From Glutamicibacter mishrai (GTDB lineage: Bacteria; Actinomycetota; Actinomycetes; Actinomycetales; Micrococcaceae): a stretch of 64,000 nucleotides of DNA. The DNA is taken from contig NZ_CP032549.1 of assembly GCF_012221945.1 (NCBI RefSeq), positions 1,550,001 through 1,614,000 on the forward strand, read 5' to 3'. This document shows positions 51,985 to 60,640 of the stretch, piece after piece. Below the pieces are notes generated by a model. The model made no database searches and was not told where the DNA came from. It saw only the letters and a program-made list of their open reading frames with translations. Position numbers and translations under genes: made by a program. Every line of letters starts with the position of its first letter. Position 1 is the first letter of the stretch.

Positions 51985-53007
51985 GTGGCCGTCAGCGTTA
52001 AGGAAGTCGCCGCCGAAGCCGGAGTTTCCGTGGGCACCGTATCCAACGTGCTCAACCGCCCCGAGGTTGTTTCCGAACGAACCGTCGCCAAGGTCACCGC
52101 AGCCATCGAAAAGCTCGGCTTTGTCCGCAACGACGCCGCCCGGCAATTGCGCGCAGGACACAGCCGGAACTTCGGGCTCGTCGTACTCGATGCACGCAAC
52201 CCCTTCTTCATGGACGTCACCCAAGGCGCGCAGCACCGCGCCCTGGAAAATGGCTACACCGTGCTCATGGGTGCCAGCGACAACTCGCTGACTACCGAAC
52301 AGCAGCTCTTGGATCTCTTCGAGGAGCAGCGAGTCGCCGGCGTGCTCATTTCCCCCATGCACAGCGACTTCAGCCGCCTCTGGAAAATCCGCGAAGCCGG
52401 CACCCCGGTGGTCTTGGTCGACCGCGGCAGCGGGGATCGCAGCTTCTCCTCGGTCTCGGTCAACGACGTTGAAGGCGGACGCATCGCCGTGCAGCACCTG
52501 GTGGATCTGGGCCGCAAGAACATCGCGTTTGTCGGCGGACCGCAGAGCATCGAACAGGTGCAGCATCGACTTGAAGGAGCCCAATCGGTGATCGCCGGCA
52601 CCGCCGACGCAGTGCTGCTGCACCTGCCCACCAAGCAGCTCACCGTGATTGAAGGCCGGGCCGTCGGCGAGCGCATCCTTGCCATGGAACCCGCCCAACG
52701 CCCGGACGGGATTTTCGCCGCCAACGACCTGCTGGCACTGGGCATCCTGCAGGCCCTGGTGATGTCCGGGTCCCTCTCGGTGCCTGGCGACATCGCGCTG
52801 GTGGGCTACGACAATATCGACTTCGCCCAGTCGGCCGTTGTCCCGATCACCACTGTGCGCCAGCCAGCCGAGGAAATCGGCCGCACGGCAGTGGACGTGT
52901 TGCTGCGCGAAGCAGAGGCAGGGGCGGACGCGGTGCGCGAGCAGTTCGTCTTCACCCCGAAACTTGTCATCCGTGAATCCACTGTGGGGACGGGCAACGC
53001 GAACTAA
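51985..53007 (+). CDS. LacI-family regulator of the rhamnose operon
   Basis: A 340-residue LacI/GalR regulator. The helix-turn-helix is at the N-terminus (VSVKEVAAEAGVSVGTVSNVLNRPEVVSERTVAKVTAAIEKLGFVRNDAARQLRAG), with a periplasmic-binding-like effector domain after it (FGLVVLDARNPFFMDVTQGAQ, DGIFAANDLLALGILQAL). GTG 51985 was chosen: AGGA is 8 bases upstream and the HTH starts four residues in, whereas the longer frame adds 36 non-homologous residues. It is divergent from the rha operon and should repress it until L-rhamnose or a catabolic intermediate is present. Confidence 0.92.
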   Translation: MAVSVKEVAAEAGVSVGTVSNVLNRPEVVSERTVAKVTAAIEKLGFVRNDAARQLRAGHSRNFGLVVLDARNPFFMDVTQGAQHRALENGYTVLMGASDNSLTTEQQLLDLFEEQRVAGVLISPMHSDFSRLWKIREAGTPVVLVDRGSGDRSFSSVSVNDVEGGRIAVQHLVDLGRKNIAFVGGPQSIEQVQHRLEGAQSVIAGTADAVLLHLPTKQLTVIEGRAVGERILAMEPAQRPDGIFAANDLLALGILQALVMSGSLSVPGDIALVGYDNIDFAQSAVVPITTVRQPAEEIGRTAVDVLLREAEAGADAVREQFVFTPKLVIRESTVGTGNAN

Positions 53008-53105
53008 TGGCTTGCTGATGACTTCCTCAAAGCCGGCATCTGGGGATGCAGTCGGCGTTGATCTTTTGTTAGGTTGAAGGTCCAGCCAACGAAAGGGATG
53101 GAATC

Positions 53106-53264
53106 ATGACAGCAAATAATCCGGACGCATTCCTGAACAAGGACGAAGCCGAAGTGCCCGATACCATTTCCGACCCTGCGCTAAATGACGAGGTAGGCCA
53201 GGACTGGACCGACGAAGGCGGGGCAACTCCCACAGGAGCCGCCATCGACGGCACCGACATCTAA
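53106..53264 (+). CDS. Small acidic protein of 52 residues
   Basis: A short, strongly acidic, disordered-looking protein (MTANNPDAFLNKDEAEVPDT at the start, ending TPTGAAIDGTDI). About 13 Asp/Glu against one Lys and no Arg. ATG 53106 is preceded by AAAGGGATGGA, a convincing ribosome binding site, and the stop is followed 19 bases later by a 17-bp terminator-like stem. No aromatic core beyond one Phe and one Trp. Function unknown; the strong translation and termination signals argue that it is real. Confidence 0.7.
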   Translation: MTANNPDAFLNKDEAEVPDTISDPALNDEVGQDWTDEGGATPTGAAIDGTDI

Positions 53265-53283
53265 TTACCACCTAGCACAACCG

Positions 53284-53322
53284 CTGCGGCGGGATGCTCC
53301 CTTGAGGAGCATCCCGCCGCAG
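53284..53322 (+). terminator. Strong hairpin after the small acidic protein gene
   Basis: Perfect 17-bp stem CTGCGGCGGGATGCTCC (53284-53300)/GGAGCATCCCGCCGCAG (53306-53322) with a five-base loop. The T tract is weak (TGCGTT), but stem strength and position point to a terminator. Confidence 0.75.
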
Positions 53323-53407
53323 TGCGTTAACCGGTGGCCACAGGCGCTCATGCTAGCGTTTTGCGATAGTACCGTTGCCGCCACATCTTCTAGGGGACCT
53401 TCACTTC

Positions 53408-54295
53408 ATGGCCACTCAACCCGACCTCAGCGGTGTCTCCCTGCCCCAGATCGCGGCTGTTATCGCGGTGGTCGACTATGGTTCCTTCACTGCTGCCGCC
53501 GACATCCTCGGAATCTCCCAGCCTTCCCTCTCGCGAAGGGTGCAGAGCCTGGAACAGAGCTTGGGCGTGCCGATTTTCCGTGCGGTCGGGCGCACCATGC
53601 AGCTCACCGATGCCGGTCGCAGCCTCGTACCGGCTGGCCGGCGAATCCTCGATGAGCTGGCTTCGATCAACGCCCTGGGCACTTCAACAAGGGAACTGAA
53701 AACCGGTTCCCTGCGCATCGCGGGCTTGCCCTCGTTGATCGGCAGCGTGCTGCCCGAGTACGTAGGAAAATTCCATCAGCAGCATCCCGGCATCCATCTG
53801 GAAATCCTCAGCGTTCAGGATCACGATGAGCTCGTGGAGGCCATTCGGCTCGGCAGCGCCGACGCGGCCTTTGGCGTCAGCCACGCAGTGCCCTCTGATC
53901 TGGAAACCAGGCTGGTCTGCTATCAGGAATTCTCCGCAGTGCTCCCCGCTGATACAGAGACAGCCGCGGAACTCGACGCCGGGTTGCTGGGTACTTTGAC
54001 CTTGGTCAGCCTTCCCCAGCCCACGTCCATCCGCAAGGTGACCGACGAGGTATACCGCTCGCTGGGCTGCACCCCTCCGAGGGTCATCACCACGGTGCAG
54101 CGTGACGCCCTGGTTCCGCTGAGCATTGCCAGCGGCGGGATCACCATGGTTCCAAGCATCATGGCCACCACGGCCGAAGTTTATGGCGGCAAGCAGATGC
54201 CACTTCCAACAGGAACCGGCCGAGCCATCGGCGTGATCTACCGGCCCGACCCATTCCAGAATCCCGCGTTGGCAGAGTTCCTGCACTTCTTGTGA
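53408..54295 (+). CDS. LysR-family transcriptional regulator
   Basis: A 295-residue LysR regulator. The N-terminal winged helix (residues 8-66) includes LPQIAAVIAVVDYGSFTAAADILGISQPSLSRRVQSLEQSLGVPIFRAVGRTMQLTDAG, and the type 2 periplasmic-binding effector domain follows (HIHLEILSVQDHDELVEAI-like, GSADAAFGVSHAV). ATG 53408 has GGGA upstream. It stands alone with no divergent partner, so its target is not evident from context. Confidence 0.9.
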   Translation: MATQPDLSGVSLPQIAAVIAVVDYGSFTAAADILGISQPSLSRRVQSLEQSLGVPIFRAVGRTMQLTDAGRSLVPAGRRILDELASINALGTSTRELKTGSLRIAGLPSLIGSVLPEYVGKFHQQHPGIHLEILSVQDHDELVEAIRLGSADAAFGVSHAVPSDLETRLVCYQEFSAVLPADTETAAELDAGLLGTLTLVSLPQPTSIRKVTDEVYRSLGCTPPRVITTVQRDALVPLSIASGGITMVPSIMATTAEVYGGKQMPLPTGTGRAIGVIYRPDPFQNPALAEFLHFL

Positions 54296-54460
54296 GTCAT
54301 TGCACCCGTCCGGGCGTTGGGCCTGCGATTCATGGCCACTACGCCCTGGCATAGCTTCGGTGCATGGATCCGATCGTGAAAACTATTGGTGCGCTGCTGG
54401 GCTTTCGTGATCGTCTGGAGGTTGACCTATGACCAGATGAACGCACGCAGGAGGCCCCAG

Positions 54461-55822
54461 ATGACCGAGCTTCGAATCCGACCTCGCCGCCGGCGCATCA
54501 CCTTCGTGCTCATCGCCGCGCTGGTCATTGCCCTGGTTGTCGCCGCAAGCGGTCTCTGGTTCAAACTGCAGGGCAACATCTCCACCGCATCCATGCGCAG
54601 CTCCGAATCCACCGCTCCCGACTCCAGCCATGGGCTCAATATCCTGCTGCTTGGCTCTGACACCCGCGACCTTGAAGCCTCCGGATTCGGCAAGGCCACC
54701 GGTGCGCGCAGCGATTCCATGGTGCTGGTCCATGTGGCCGCGGGCAACAAGCGGATTGATGCGGTGCAGATTCCGCGTGACACCCTGGTCGACATGCCAG
54801 CCTGTGAAGACACCGGTCATGGCTCATCCCCCGGCGGTGTATCGATGATCAACTCGGCGCTGAACTATGGCCCGGCCTGCTCTGTTGCCGCCGTGGAATC
54901 GCTGACCGGGATCCAGCTGAACCACTTCATCGAGATGAACTTCGAAGGATTCATGTCCATCGTTGACGCGCTGGGCGGAATCAGCGTGTGCCTGCCTCAG
55001 CCGATGAAGGATCCCAAGGCGAAACTGGATCTTCCCGCCGGGGACCAGAAAGTCAACGGCACCGACGCCTTGGCGTTGGCTCGCACCCGCCATGCAGTGG
55101 GCGACGGCAGCGACATCGCCCGGCTCGGACACCAGCAAATGGTCATGTCGGCCATCGTCCAGCAAGCGACCAGCCGCGAGACGCTGGCCCGCCCGGACCG
55201 CTTGTACTCATTCCTGGACGCTGCCACCCAGTCGTTGACCGTGGACCCCGGACTGAGCTCGCTCTCCGATCTCACCGCCTTGGCCGCCCGTGCCCAGGCG
55301 GTGCCTTCCGAGGAAATCACCTTCATGACCATGCCATGGGAGCCGGCACCGCAAGACCGCAACCGAGTAGTTCCCTCGGCAGATGCCGAGGCGCTTTTTG
55401 CCAGCTTGCGCGAGGACTCACCGGTGGGTCTCGCCGGAAAGCAACCGGGGAAGAAATCCGATGCGGATGCCGCGGCAATTAATGACCGTGCGGCAGCCGT
55501 GCACATCACCAATGCCGCCCGGGTAGCGAATCTCGCCGGCGACTACGCCAAGAAGGCCACCGACCAAGGGTTCACGGTGTTCGGTATCGGCAATGCCGCC
55601 AGCGTCCAGAGCACAACTACCCTGCTGGCCGCCGACACGGAAGAGGCACGGCAGACCGCCGCAGCCCTGGCCAAGGAGCTTAATCTGGATATCACGCCGG
55701 AAACCGCCGCCATCGACGGGGTGCAGCTGCACCTGGGCCAGGACTATCAGAGCGTTGAGAAGCCGGAGGAATCCCCGGTGAAAACCACCAACCGGAAGGC
55801 CAGCCAAAACTTGTGCGGCTAA
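54461..55822 (+). CDS. LytR-CpsA-Psr (LCP) family cell-wall polymer ligase
   Basis: A 453-residue protein: basic N-terminal cytoplasmic tail RPRRRR, one transmembrane helix (about 12-32), LCP catalytic domain (about 60-270) and a C-terminal LytR_C domain (about 350-440). Conserved LCP residues are in LLLGSDTRD, RSDSMVLVHV, IPRDTLVDMP and ALALARTRHAVGDGSDIARLGHQQMV. These enzymes attach anionic glycopolymers to peptidoglycan from lipid-linked precursors. ATG 54461 was chosen because of the strong AGGAGG 6 bases upstream. Convergent with the 55833-57608 gene. Confidence 0.93.
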   Translation: MTELRIRPRRRRITFVLIAALVIALVVAASGLWFKLQGNISTASMRSSESTAPDSSHGLNILLLGSDTRDLEASGFGKATGARSDSMVLVHVAAGNKRIDAVQIPRDTLVDMPACEDTGHGSSPGGVSMINSALNYGPACSVAAVESLTGIQLNHFIEMNFEGFMSIVDALGGISVCLPQPMKDPKAKLDLPAGDQKVNGTDALALARTRHAVGDGSDIARLGHQQMVMSAIVQQATSRETLARPDRLYSFLDAATQSLTVDPGLSSLSDLTALAARAQAVPSEEITFMTMPWEPAPQDRNRVVPSADAEALFASLREDSPVGLAGKQPGKKSDADAAAINDRAAAVHITNAARVANLAGDYAKKATDQGFTVFGIGNAASVQSTTTLLAADTEEARQTAAALAKELNLDITPETAAIDGVQLHLGQDYQSVEKPEESPVKTTNRKASQNLCG

Positions 55823-55832
55823 CTGCTAGGCG

Positions 55833-57608
55833 CTAGAACTCCGCGTCCAGGTTCTCGTTGATTTCCTCAATGCTGAACACCGCTGGGTCGAAATCCTCGC
55901 CTGGCTCCAATGCGTAGTCTTCGGGAACAACGTCCTGCATCATGGTCAGCGGCTGTTCGTTCTTGAGCTCTTCGACCATCTCGTTCCAGTTCAACGCTCC
56001 GCCGCTATCTTCCAGCGGACCCATGCGGCGGCCGCCGATGCACCGCGGCAGCTGGCCATCGTCGGACTTGAGAACGTCTTCGACCTCGATTCCGATGCGC
56101 CAATCATCGCCAAAGTCATAGGCGTAGGCCAAACGGTCTTTAGCCTGTTTGAACAGCTTGGAAAGCTTCACCGTCGACTCGTCGATATCGCTTTTCATAT
56201 GCGGATTCTGCGGACCATAACTGACCTTGTAGTTCTTCCCGTAGAACTGGTGCAGGTGCGAATCGGACCAGTCGAAGCTGATCTGGATGATGTCATGCAG
56301 GTCGGCCAGATTCAGGTCGGCTGGCACCAAGACGCGACGCCAGATCGGCGGCTTTGCTTCGCGCAGGGTCAGCTTGAGCTGCAGCACCTTGCCCTGATAC
56401 GGCTCGGTGCGCTTCAGTCGTTTGGGTTCTTCTTCCTCGTCAAGCGAGAATCCGAAGGGATCAGCGGCCGTCTGGTCTTCCGCCGCTTGATCCAGCTCTT
56501 GTTCTTGCGCGTCTTCATCCAGATCGGTCAACGCCAGGCGGACAACTCCCGGAATATCGTAGGTGACTCCTGGGCTCACGAGGCCAAGGGAACGCAGCAA
56601 GTCCATGCGTTGATGCGCCCCGGCCCAGCCTGCTTCAGAGAACGCCTCGCTGCGCTCTTCAGCGACCGGCTGTGCCTCGCCGTCAATGGCTTTGAGCAAC
56701 CAGAGGTTGGACAAGCCCCAGGCTTCAAGGCTTTCCCCGGCACTTTGCTCGGGCTGGGCCAGCAGCAGATCAAGGACGGCTTTGAGGTAGGTGTACTTGC
56801 TCTCGTAGGTAGCCACGCCGCCAGAGGCCAAAAGGGCACGAGCATTCTTGCCGTGCTCCGGAACGGCACCTGTTGCGGTGTCCAGTGCACCGGCCGCTTC
56901 GAGCGCGGAGAGCACAACAGAAGCAGCATACTGACGGCTTGGAGTATCAATGCCCTTAGAAAATAGCCCGCGAACCGCGTCAGCGGCTTGGGAAAGATAC
57001 TTCGGGCCCGGGCCGGCATTCCAGTACTCATGACCTGTGGTGGTAGCCCAGGTAAGGAGAACCCGGCCCATCTTCAAAACCCGCATTTGGCTGATTTCAG
57101 CCAACGCATCTTCAGCGGACTCCGGGACATCCAGCAGCTTCGTCTCGCTGTGCTCGCTGAACGGGTCATCCGAATTGATGGTCTCCAGCAGCCATTCGAG
57201 ACCCGCTGGATCACCCCGCCACAGGTCGTTTTCACGTAAGAAGTCCAAGTAGACGGTCCAAGCGGTGAAGACCAGCTCGCGAAGCTCCCCGGAATCGTCA
57301 TCCGGGTCTTCGGCTTCTTCAAAATCGATGGTTGCATTCAGCACCGTGAACAGCTGCGGCGGGTCGAAGTCGGTGACGCCGCGCAATTCGATTGCTTCAG
57401 CGTAGTAGCTCAAGGTCTCGCCCACCGCGGCCAAAACCATGGGGGCCAGTTCGCTATCCCCATGCTGGGCTTCGAGCCACCGGGTGAACTGAGGGGCTAG
57501 CGCATCCAATCCGCGCTTGACCTTCGCCCGTTCAATGGAGACGACATCTCCCTGCAGGCGTGCCGGGTGCCCCTGCTTGGGCTTCTGCTTCTTCTTTTTC
57601 TTCGCCAC
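55833..57608 (-). CDS. Plasmid pRiA4b ORF-3-type protein with novel N-terminal domain
   Basis: A 591-residue protein. The N-terminus is Lys-rich (MAKKKKKQKPKQG) followed by a helical region (about 30-370) containing TVYLDFLRENDLWRGDP, a motif shared with the protein at 39783-40892. An acidic linker (about 370-410) leads to a pRiA4b ORF-3/IS1096 TnpR-like domain (about 415-580): LKLTLREAKPPIWRRVLVPADLNLADLHDIIQISFDWSDSHLHQFY, YAYDFGDDWRIGIEVEDVL and PRCIGGRRMGPLEDSGG. That domain is widespread, of unknown function and not itself a transposase. No inverted repeats or other mobile-element signs flank the gene. Confidence 0.85.
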   Translation of the reverse strand: MAKKKKKQKPKQGHPARLQGDVVSIERAKVKRGLDALAPQFTRWLEAQHGDSELAPMVLAAVGETLSYYAEAIELRGVTDFDPPQLFTVLNATIDFEEAEDPDDDSGELRELVFTAWTVYLDFLRENDLWRGDPAGLEWLLETINSDDPFSEHSETKLLDVPESAEDALAEISQMRVLKMGRVLLTWATTTGHEYWNAGPGPKYLSQAADAVRGLFSKGIDTPSRQYAASVVLSALEAAGALDTATGAVPEHGKNARALLASGGVATYESKYTYLKAVLDLLLAQPEQSAGESLEAWGLSNLWLLKAIDGEAQPVAEERSEAFSEAGWAGAHQRMDLLRSLGLVSPGVTYDIPGVVRLALTDLDEDAQEQELDQAAEDQTAADPFGFSLDEEEEPKRLKRTEPYQGKVLQLKLTLREAKPPIWRRVLVPADLNLADLHDIIQISFDWSDSHLHQFYGKNYKVSYGPQNPHMKSDIDESTVKLSKLFKQAKDRLAYAYDFGDDWRIGIEVEDVLKSDDGQLPRCIGGRRMGPLEDSGGALNWNEMVEELKNEQPLTMMQDVVPEDYALEPGEDFDPAVFSIEEINENLDAEF

Positions 57609-57777
57609 TGAGCTGCTTTCCCATCGTTGCTTCCCTTAGTTTCAAGGCTACGTGCCAACGGGCGCTCTGACCCAACTCTTAGCCCGAAGCGATTCCGTGG
57701 CAGTCTGAATCCAGACTGCTTGGATATCTATGACGAAATCATTATTGTGTCCGCACCCACGTTGGTAGGGTGAGCGC

Positions 57778-58476
57778 ATGATCAATACTGCCCGTTTGCA
57801 TTCGGATCTGTCCCGGCTCGGTCGTGAAACTGCGATGATGTCCGCAACGATCCAGACCCTGTCCTCCGAAGAACTAGCCGCAGATTCATTGTGCGAGGGC
57901 TGGAGCCGCGCACATGTCATCGCGCACTTGGCCTCCAACGGCCGCAGCCTGGTGAAGCTCGTCGACTGGGCCACCAGCGGCGAGCCACAGAAGCTTTACG
58001 CGTCGCAGGATGCACGCAACGCGGAAATCGACCAGCTGGCCGCGCTGCCCCGCGAAGAACTGCTCGCCGCTTTTGATGAATCAGCCACCTACTTCGCCCA
58101 AGAGTGCGAGCGCCTGGCCGGCGAGCTTGCTGTTGAGGAAGTGGACCTGCACGGCAAGATCATCCCGGCCACCTCCATCGTGGCGCTGCGCATTGCAGAA
58201 GTGGTCATCCATCACCATGACCTCGACACCGCATGGACCATCGAGGAAGCCGATCCGGTCTCCCAAGAAAATGCCGTCGAAGCAGCGGTTCGCACCATGC
58301 GCGTCAAGGATGCCCCCGGGATGACTCTTCGGAGCGAAGAAGGGGACGAATGGGTTATTGGCGACGGCTCGTTGACCGTCCGTGCCGACCGCGCGGGCCT
58401 GGTCGAGTGGCTGGCCCGGGAAAATGACCGCTACATCGAAGCCGACGGGCCGATTCCGCAGCTGCCCACCTGGTAG
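57778..58476 (+). CDS. Mycothiol-dependent maleylpyruvate isomerase-family protein
   Basis: A 232-residue MDMPI/DinB-like protein. The N-terminal four-helix bundle includes LCEGWSRAHVIAHLASNGRSLVKLVDWA (metal-binding His) and EVVIHHHDLDTAW (HxxHHxD-like metal-binding motif), and there is a C-terminal SCP2-like domain (WVIGDGSLTVRADRAGLVEWLA). Actinobacterial members either isomerise maleylpyruvate or are mycothiol-dependent transferases. No gentisate pathway gene is nearby, so the generic family name is safest. It is divergent from the pRiA4b ORF-3-type gene. Confidence 0.85.
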   Translation: MINTARLHSDLSRLGRETAMMSATIQTLSSEELAADSLCEGWSRAHVIAHLASNGRSLVKLVDWATSGEPQKLYASQDARNAEIDQLAALPREELLAAFDESATYFAQECERLAGELAVEEVDLHGKIIPATSIVALRIAEVVIHHHDLDTAWTIEEADPVSQENAVEAAVRTMRVKDAPGMTLRSEEGDEWVIGDGSLTVRADRAGLVEWLARENDRYIEADGPIPQLPTW

Positions 58477-58568
58477 CCGCATCGGGCACGTGTGTCTGCA
58501 CGTGAAAATGTGTCAGGTAACGGGGAGAATAGATACGCCCTGCTCATCGAGATGAAAAGGAAGCGCTC

Positions 58569-59612
58569 TTGATCCCCGTTATCGTGCTCACCGGCTACCT
58601 CGGCGCGGGCAAAACCAGCTTGCTCAACGGCCTATTGACCAGGCCCGGCACCCGTGTTGGCGTGATCATCAACGATATCGGCAAGATCAACGTCGATACC
58701 GGCCTGATCACCGGGCAGATTGATGCCGCCGAATCCATCGCCGGCGGCTGCGTCTGCTGCCTGCCCGACAGCGGCGGACTGGACGAGCTGCTGGAAAAAC
58801 TGGCCCAGCCAAAGCTCCGCCTGGATGCGATCATCGTTGAGGCCAGCGGCGCCGCCGACCCGATCAATGTGGATCGACTCTTGCGCTACGGCAATGCTCC
58901 CGGGGTACGCCCCGGAGGCATCATCGATGTCATCGACGCGGTACAGCACGAACACACGGTGGACACCGCCGCTATGGCCCCTGCCCGATTCGGCGCAGCC
59001 AGCCTCGTGGTGGTCAACAAGCTGGATATGATCGCTGAAGATGCCCGCGAGGCGACCTTCGCCCGGATCAGCGATCGGGTCCGCCAGGCCAACCCGAAAG
59101 TGAGCATCGTTCCCGCCAGCCATGCAGCCATCGACCCGGATCTGGTCTTTGATATCGCACTGAACGAGGACCCGGCAGACGAACTTCCGCTGGCCGCCGT
59201 ATCCCGCGCGGAACACGACCACACCCACGCACCTCACGCCCACGCGGTCACTGTTCCCTGCCCCGAACCGGCGGACCCGGGCGCCGTCTTGGACTTGCTG
59301 GAGAATCCCCCGGCGAATGCCTACCGGCTCAAGGGCCACGTAAAGATTCGCACTGGCACCGGGGTTCAGCGCTACCTGATCAATATGGTCGGCTGGCAGC
59401 CGCATCTCCAGCTGGCTACGCCTGGTTCTGATCCTGCAAAAGACGCTCTAGTGGCAGTTGGAGTGGAACTGGATGAGCAACAGGTCGGTGACGTGTTACG
59501 TGCTGCGTTGGAGCCTTCGAACGCTGAACCATCCTCGCAAGATCTCATCCGGCTTGAGCGTCGGTTGATCCTCAGTTCGCGAGTTGCCGACGAGGAATCT
59601 GTACGTAGCTGA
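58569..59612 (+). CDS. COG0523 (CobW/G3E) metal-chaperone GTPase
   Basis: A 347-residue G3E-family GTPase. Walker A is TGYLGAGKTS (8-17), the metal-binding CVCC motif is at 61-64, NKLD gives guanine specificity, and a His-rich loop HDHTHAPHAHA (about 218-230) would bind Zn or Co. A CobW C-terminal domain is partly recognisable (NAYRLKGHVKIRT). COG0523 proteins insert metals into client enzymes, often during zinc limitation. No metalloenzyme paralogue or clear Zur box was seen next to it. A GAAAAGGAAG ribosome binding site precedes ATG 58569. Confidence 0.9.
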   Translation: MIPVIVLTGYLGAGKTSLLNGLLTRPGTRVGVIINDIGKINVDTGLITGQIDAAESIAGGCVCCLPDSGGLDELLEKLAQPKLRLDAIIVEASGAADPINVDRLLRYGNAPGVRPGGIIDVIDAVQHEHTVDTAAMAPARFGAASLVVVNKLDMIAEDAREATFARISDRVRQANPKVSIVPASHAAIDPDLVFDIALNEDPADELPLAAVSRAEHDHTHAPHAHAVTVPCPEPADPGAVLDLLENPPANAYRLKGHVKIRTGTGVQRYLINMVGWQPHLQLATPGSDPAKDALVAVGVELDEQQVGDVLRAALEPSNAEPSSQDLIRLERRLILSSRVADEESVRS

Positions 59613-59730
59613 AGCAATTTTTGCAAGTAATGGCTCTGCGGACGATTGCAAAATCCCCGTATTTGCAGGGATCCAGGTGGGTTGGTTGTAATTGTTGGCT
59701 TGCCACCTTGTAATTGTTGTTAGTTATTCC

Positions 59731-59772
59731 AAAGGCCAGCATCTTCCCGACGAAGGGAAGGTACTGGCCTTT
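59731..59772. terminator. Hairpin between convergent genes
   Basis: Outer stem AAAGGCCAG (59731-59739)/CTGGCCTTT (59764-59772) and inner stem CTTCCC (59743-59748)/GGGAAG (59755-59760). The A/T ends serve as tracts for both directions, between the COG0523 gene and allE. Two TTGTAATTGTTG direct repeats lie just upstream (about 59,686-59,720). Confidence 0.7.
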
Positions 59773-59793
59773 GAGTGAGCTTGGCTGCGCCGC

Positions 59794-60630
59794 CTACAGC
59801 GCGATCTGGCGGTTCTGATCCTTGTAGAGCAGGTAGCGGAAGTTATCCGGGCCGCCGGCGTAGCAAGCCTGCGGGCAGAAGGCGCGCAGTGACATGTAGT
59901 CTCCGGCTTCCACCTCGACCCAGTCGCCGTTCAGGCGGTAGACGCCCTTGCCCTCCAGCACATACAAACCGTGCTCCATCACGTGGGTTTCGGCGAACGG
60001 GATGGAGGCGCCTGGCTCAAAGGTCACAATGTTCACGCCGAAGTCGAAGGCCACATCGTTCGGGTCGAGCATGCGGGTGGTGCGCCATTTGCCATCGGTG
60101 CCTGGCATGGCGCCAGGCTCGACGTCGCGCTCGTTGCCAACCACTGGGCCCGGAGCGTCCACGCCGGCCAGTGGCTCATAGCGCTTGCGCAGCCAGTGGA
60201 AGCTGGTCAGTTCGGTGCCATCGTTGCGTGCCGACCAGTTGCTGCCTGCCGGCAGGTAGGCGTAGCCGCCGTCTTCAAGCACATGTTCGGTGCCTTCGAT
60301 GACCAGGGTCAGCTGGCCGGTGAGCACGAAGATGAAGCCCTGGACTTCGGCCTGCGGCTCTGGCTTGGTGGCTCCGCCGCCAGGGGCGACTTCCACGATG
60401 GACTGGGCGAAGGTGGTCGCGCCGCCTGCTACCGGGCGGTTCAAGACCCAAGCGCGGGTATTGGTCCATTCAGGAAAGACGCTGGTGACGATGTCGCGCA
60501 GCACGCCCTTGGGGATCACCGTGTAGGCCTCGGTGACGATGGCGCGGTCGGTGAGCAGATCGCTCTGCGACGGGTGTCCGCCGAAGTTAGCGTAGTAGGA
60601 CGAGGAGTTCGCGATTGCGGGAACAGTCAT
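59794..60630 (-). CDS. allE: (S)-ureidoglycine aminohydrolase
   Basis: A 278-residue bicupin: FGGHPSQSDLLTDRAIVTEAYTVIPKGVLRDIVTSVFPEWTNTRAWVLNRPVAGGATTFAQSIVEV, cupin 1 with EVQGFIFVLTGQLTLVIEG, cupin 2 with FAETHVMEHGLYVLEGKGVYRLNGDWVEVEAGDYMSLRAFCPQACYAGGP. This is the AllE pattern (Mn-dependent release of ammonia from ureidoglycine in allantoin degradation). It is the third gene of an operon with malate synthase, which consumes the glyoxylate end product. Allantoinase and allantoate hydrolase genes are not in the window. Confidence 0.93.
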   Translation of the reverse strand: MTVPAIANSSSYYANFGGHPSQSDLLTDRAIVTEAYTVIPKGVLRDIVTSVFPEWTNTRAWVLNRPVAGGATTFAQSIVEVAPGGGATKPEPQAEVQGFIFVLTGQLTLVIEGTEHVLEDGGYAYLPAGSNWSARNDGTELTSFHWLRKRYEPLAGVDAPGPVVGNERDVEPGAMPGTDGKWRTTRMLDPNDVAFDFGVNIVTFEPGASIPFAETHVMEHGLYVLEGKGVYRLNGDWVEVEAGDYMSLRAFCPQACYAGGPDNFRYLLYKDQNRQIAL

Positions 60631-60640
60631 GACAGGATCC

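Noticed and set aside
55833..57608. Transposase or plasmid remnant because of the pRiA4b ORF-3/TnpR-like domain
   Set aside because: The domain name is historical. No terminal inverted repeats, target duplications or replication genes flank the gene, and the protein is intact.
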